Shown here: piece after piece, positions 61,166-64,000 of the stretch
Numbering within the stretch: position 1 is the first letter of the stretch
Layout of the letters: each line of letters opens with the position of its first letter
Source: Chamaecrista fasciculata
Taxonomy: Eukaryota; Streptophyta; Magnoliopsida; Fabales; Fabaceae
Assembly: GCA_003254925.1 (NCBI GenBank)
Contig: QANZ01039552.1
Location: 15,596-79,595 of the forward strand
Direction of reading: 5' to 3'
Length of the DNA stretch: 64,000 nt
Notes under the pieces: model-generated
The model's database searches: none
Seen by the model: the letters and a program-made list of their open reading frames with translations, nothing else
Told to the model about the DNA's origin: nothing
Position numbers and translations under genes: made by a program

Positions 61166-63213
61166 AAAAAAAGCAGTATATTTTATTAGTTCAATTTATG
61201 GGACTTATGGGAGATTGTTTTGTAGGAAGCTGAGAGTTTCCAAATTACAATTTTTCTAAGTGGCACATGCATCATGAAGTTAAGAGACATAATTAAGTAG
61301 GTTAAAATGTTGGTGAACATCCTTGAGAGATATTTGAAAGTAGGCACCTCACTCTAGTGTCTACAGTGTAAAGTCTAAAGTCAAAACACAGGTTGCACTC
61401 TTGGTTCTTCAACGGCCTTCTTTGAATGAAAAGTTTTTAAGTGTGAAATCTTAAAAACTCTTGGAAGCATTTCATCAAACACTTTCTAAACCCTTCTTCC
61501 ATCTGATTTTCTCTAGCCACTGTTTTTAGATCTGTGGACCAATGAAGTTAGCTTGCCCACACCATCAGATTATTTGACTTTTTAGAAGAACCCACTTTTG
61601 TTTTTTAATTAATTATTAACTATCAAATTGATAGACTGGATATTCATTGATTAACTGTCGTTGACTTTTTCGTTATAATTCTGTGTATGCATGCCAAGAC
61701 TATTGGTATTTGAAGTGGGACGGTTAGTAAGTTTGGTGTTGATTGGTTAATCAGGGTGCTATCTTTGACTAACTGAGCAAATGAATCAATTTTGGATGTG
61801 AATGGCACATGAGCTATTAGCATATAAGCTAACCCAAGGATAAAGGAGAAGTGTCGTTAAAAAAAATCAAAAATGATTTTATGAATAGTCAAAGGTTATC
61901 ATTAAATTATCTTAAATTTAAATGATTTTTTTAACGATGAAAAACAATTTGATTCAATATTTGTCTTGATTACATTCTGGCTGTGATTTTGTGAAGCCAT
62001 GATTCAGGATGACAAGACTTTTCAATATTAATGCACATAAATAGCATGCAAACATCAACAAGATTCATGAATCCATATCCCCCTAGTCAAATACTAGGAC
62101 GTGACTTGTACTTATTCAGGACCTTTTTGTTGGTCAACTACAAGAGCTGTGAATTGTCATATATTGCCCAAAAAAAAATTTATAATACCTGTTATAAGAA
62201 ATTGGGTCAAGCAGCCTTTTATTTCCACTATTAGATGAAAATGTTTGGAGTAAGAAAATATTAATTTATTATTTTTTTATTTTCATTTCTATTATAAAAA
62301 AAGAAACAGATTATTAGATCGCTCAAACTTTTTAAAACATGCCTCTGTAAGATTTATTATAGCATAAAGAAATTGGGAACATAAAAAATAACAATGTATT
62401 CAAATTAAATTGTAAAAAAAGTATCATTTTTTTGGTTAGTACTCATCATAAAGGATGTCTTGTCTAACAATTTATAATACTTGGGAGTCAGATTTTTCCA
62501 CATAAGATACAATAAATTTACACTAAAACAGACCAGATATCATCAAGGGTTTCAGACTTCAATGACAACGTTCTCAAATAAATACAATGGTAAGAAACAT
62601 TGGACTTTGTACAACCATTGAACATCTTTTTGTTTTTTGGCTACATGACATTAACACTGATGAATAATACCATCTATACAATTTTCTTACTTTATGCTGG
62701 ACATTCTACATATACACATTATTTGCAGATCATGGACCATAAGGAGCAGAACGAAGGAAGAAAAAAATAACAAACCTTGCACAGAATTATACTCTGCACA
62801 AGCTGACTTACATAATAGCACTTGTACCAAAGTAAACACGACGAGTTAATTCAAATTGCACACATTCTTGTGCTCTTACAGTATCCGCATCATGTCATGT
62901 CCCGTGTCCCATCTCTGTGCTTCCTAGACTCCCAACTTATTCCTTTTGCTGCTAAAATAACAATGGATTCTCTACAAACCAAGAAACTGCACTCTGTTTA
63001 CCTGGCTTTAATCATAAATATAAACTATAAAAATATTGAGGCTCTTTCATCGCTTGCCACTCCTAACAGGGCCGCTCCATCATCACATTTATACACTTTC
63101 TTTTGGAAATGTCAACTTTGTACAACTTCAGATTGTCTCTATGCAGTGGTTAGCACTCCTAGACCCATTGCTTGTGACTAGGAATAAGATATCTATCAAA
63201 TAATTAAGTTTTT
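61166..63213. other. Intergenic spacer and probable 3' UTR of the next gene
   Basis: AT-rich DNA with no recognised gene on either strand. The part from roughly 62500 to 63213 may be the 3' UTR of the minus-strand gene whose last coding exon is proposed at 63214-63321. The 119-codon plus-strand frame at 62822-63181 looks like chance. Confidence 0.5.
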
Positions 63214-63321
63214 CTATAGCTTATCATCTGAATCGCCCTTTGGGCTCTCCAACAAATCACCTGAGTATGAACCATCTGGTTGACGGATGCATATATTCAG
63301 ATTGCTGGATAAGAAAGGTTC
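63214..63321 (-). CDS. Probable last coding exon of an unidentified gene running off the right edge
   Basis: After an acceptor 'gcactatctag' the minus strand opens a 36-codon frame, 'EPFLSSNLNICIRQPDG', then 'YSGDLLESPKGDSDDKL', then TAG (63216-63214). The base composition and Ser/Asp/Lys-rich polar ending look like a genuine protein C terminus and stand out from the AT-rich surroundings. The family is not recognised. I could not place the preceding exon in 63330-64000, which reads as intron. The call depends on the splice acceptor and coding character only. Confidence 0.45.
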   Translation of the reverse strand, partial: EPFLSSNLNICIRQPDGSYSGDLLESPKGDSDDKL

Positions 63322-64000
63322 CTAGATAGTGCAAGCAGAGAAATAGTCAGCCAAATCTACAAAGATACATTAAACCATAAGAAATAATTAATTGATCAAT
63401 GAATGTAGTTTTTTTATACAAAGCAAAAGAATAGGCACAATAATCTGGCAATTTCATGTTGAAGTTGGTAAGTGAAACTGACAGCTCAATGTGACATTAA
63501 AATATGACCTATCCTCAGAGCCATCTCAGGAAGCAGTCAATCTGCATTCTCTATATGTAAGGTTAATTGGTACTTCATTAGACTTGTGACTCATCCAGGA
63601 AAGGTTAAGAATAATGGAAGTATCTTTAACTAATATATAGTGTTAAAAGAAGGCATCAAACTCTAACTTAAACAATTGACAAAAGGGTTTGTTTTACAAA
63701 TTCTGATAAAGAGAATAAGAGCCTATCAGGAAGTCCACCCTTAAATCATTGTACAAAGAATGAGGAATCGTGATCCTTTAAGAAAGAAAAAAAAAATCTG
63801 ATTTACATGTCCAAGGAAAGAGGTAAGATATCCTTCTAAAAGAAAGAAAAGTAATGGAAAAGGCAGTATAATACAAAAAAGGAAAAAGATGAATAATGCA
63901 AGAAAGCTGAGCAATTTTGAGTTGCTCTTGAAAAACATGAACAATCTGTCAAGCACTTCAGTAAGCATTAAGAACTTATAGTAAAAAAGAGAGGAAAAAA

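Noticed and set aside
62822-63181. 119-codon plus-strand frame
   Set aside because: It overlaps the probable 3' UTR of a minus-strand gene and matches nothing.

Overview
This window is nuclear DNA from a flowering plant, most likely a eudicot. Its genes are split by many short AT-rich GT-AG introns, the proteins are plant-specific families (GT48 callose synthase, receptor-like cytoplasmic kinase, GIP1_N protein, X8 protein, plant GPAT), and the intergenic DNA is full of small non-autonomous DNA transposons. The species cannot be read from the sequence. There is one 321-base assembly gap (21966-22286) and one isolated N (38771).

Layout: (1) 1190-19633 (+) is a 42-exon callose synthase that I assign to the CALS7/GSL7 clade; my splice reading gives one continuous frame of 1,928 residues. 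(2) 19.7-30.2 kb is intergenic and rich in MULE- and hAT-type elements. (3) 31577-34637 (+) is a 7-exon receptor-like cytoplasmic kinase (510 residues) with a long CT-rich 5' leader and a probable leader intron. (4) 34.7-43.1 kb is a second transposon-rich spacer. (5) 43340-49287 (+) is a 9-exon GBF-interacting-protein-1-like gene (756 residues) containing one GC-AG intron. (6) 49.3-54.2 kb is a spacer with an LRR-carrying Pack-MULE. (7) 54266-57125 (+) is a 4-exon X8-domain, probably GPI-anchored, callose-binding-type protein (279 residues). (8) 60557-58431 (-) is a 2-exon sn-glycerol-3-phosphate acyltransferase of the GPAT1 type (534 residues), tail to tail with the X8 gene. (9) 63321-63214 (-) looks like the last coding exon of a further gene running off the right edge.

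How the genes relate: callose synthase 7 makes the beta-1,3-glucan of sieve plates and phloem plasmodesmata, and X8 proteins of the PDCB type bind callose at plasmodesmata, so two parts of callose biology lie about 35 kb apart. CALS7 and GPAT1 are also near neighbours in Arabidopsis (At1g06490 and At1g06520, from memory), which supports both assignments and suggests old conserved linkage rather than a functional cluster.

The most notable content is the transposon layer. Three elements with long terminal inverted repeats and exact 9-bp target-site duplications each carry a fragment of an ordinary plant gene: the splicing factor SF1 (28015-28949), inositol-tetrakisphosphate kinase ITPK (39358-41141), and a leucine-rich-repeat protein (52421-53759). 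These are Pack-MULEs. Other MULE-type MITEs, hAT elements with 8-bp duplications, a nested insertion and a SINE head fragment fill the spacers. I did not find an unknown multi-gene system; the gene-capturing elements are the best candidates for follow-up.
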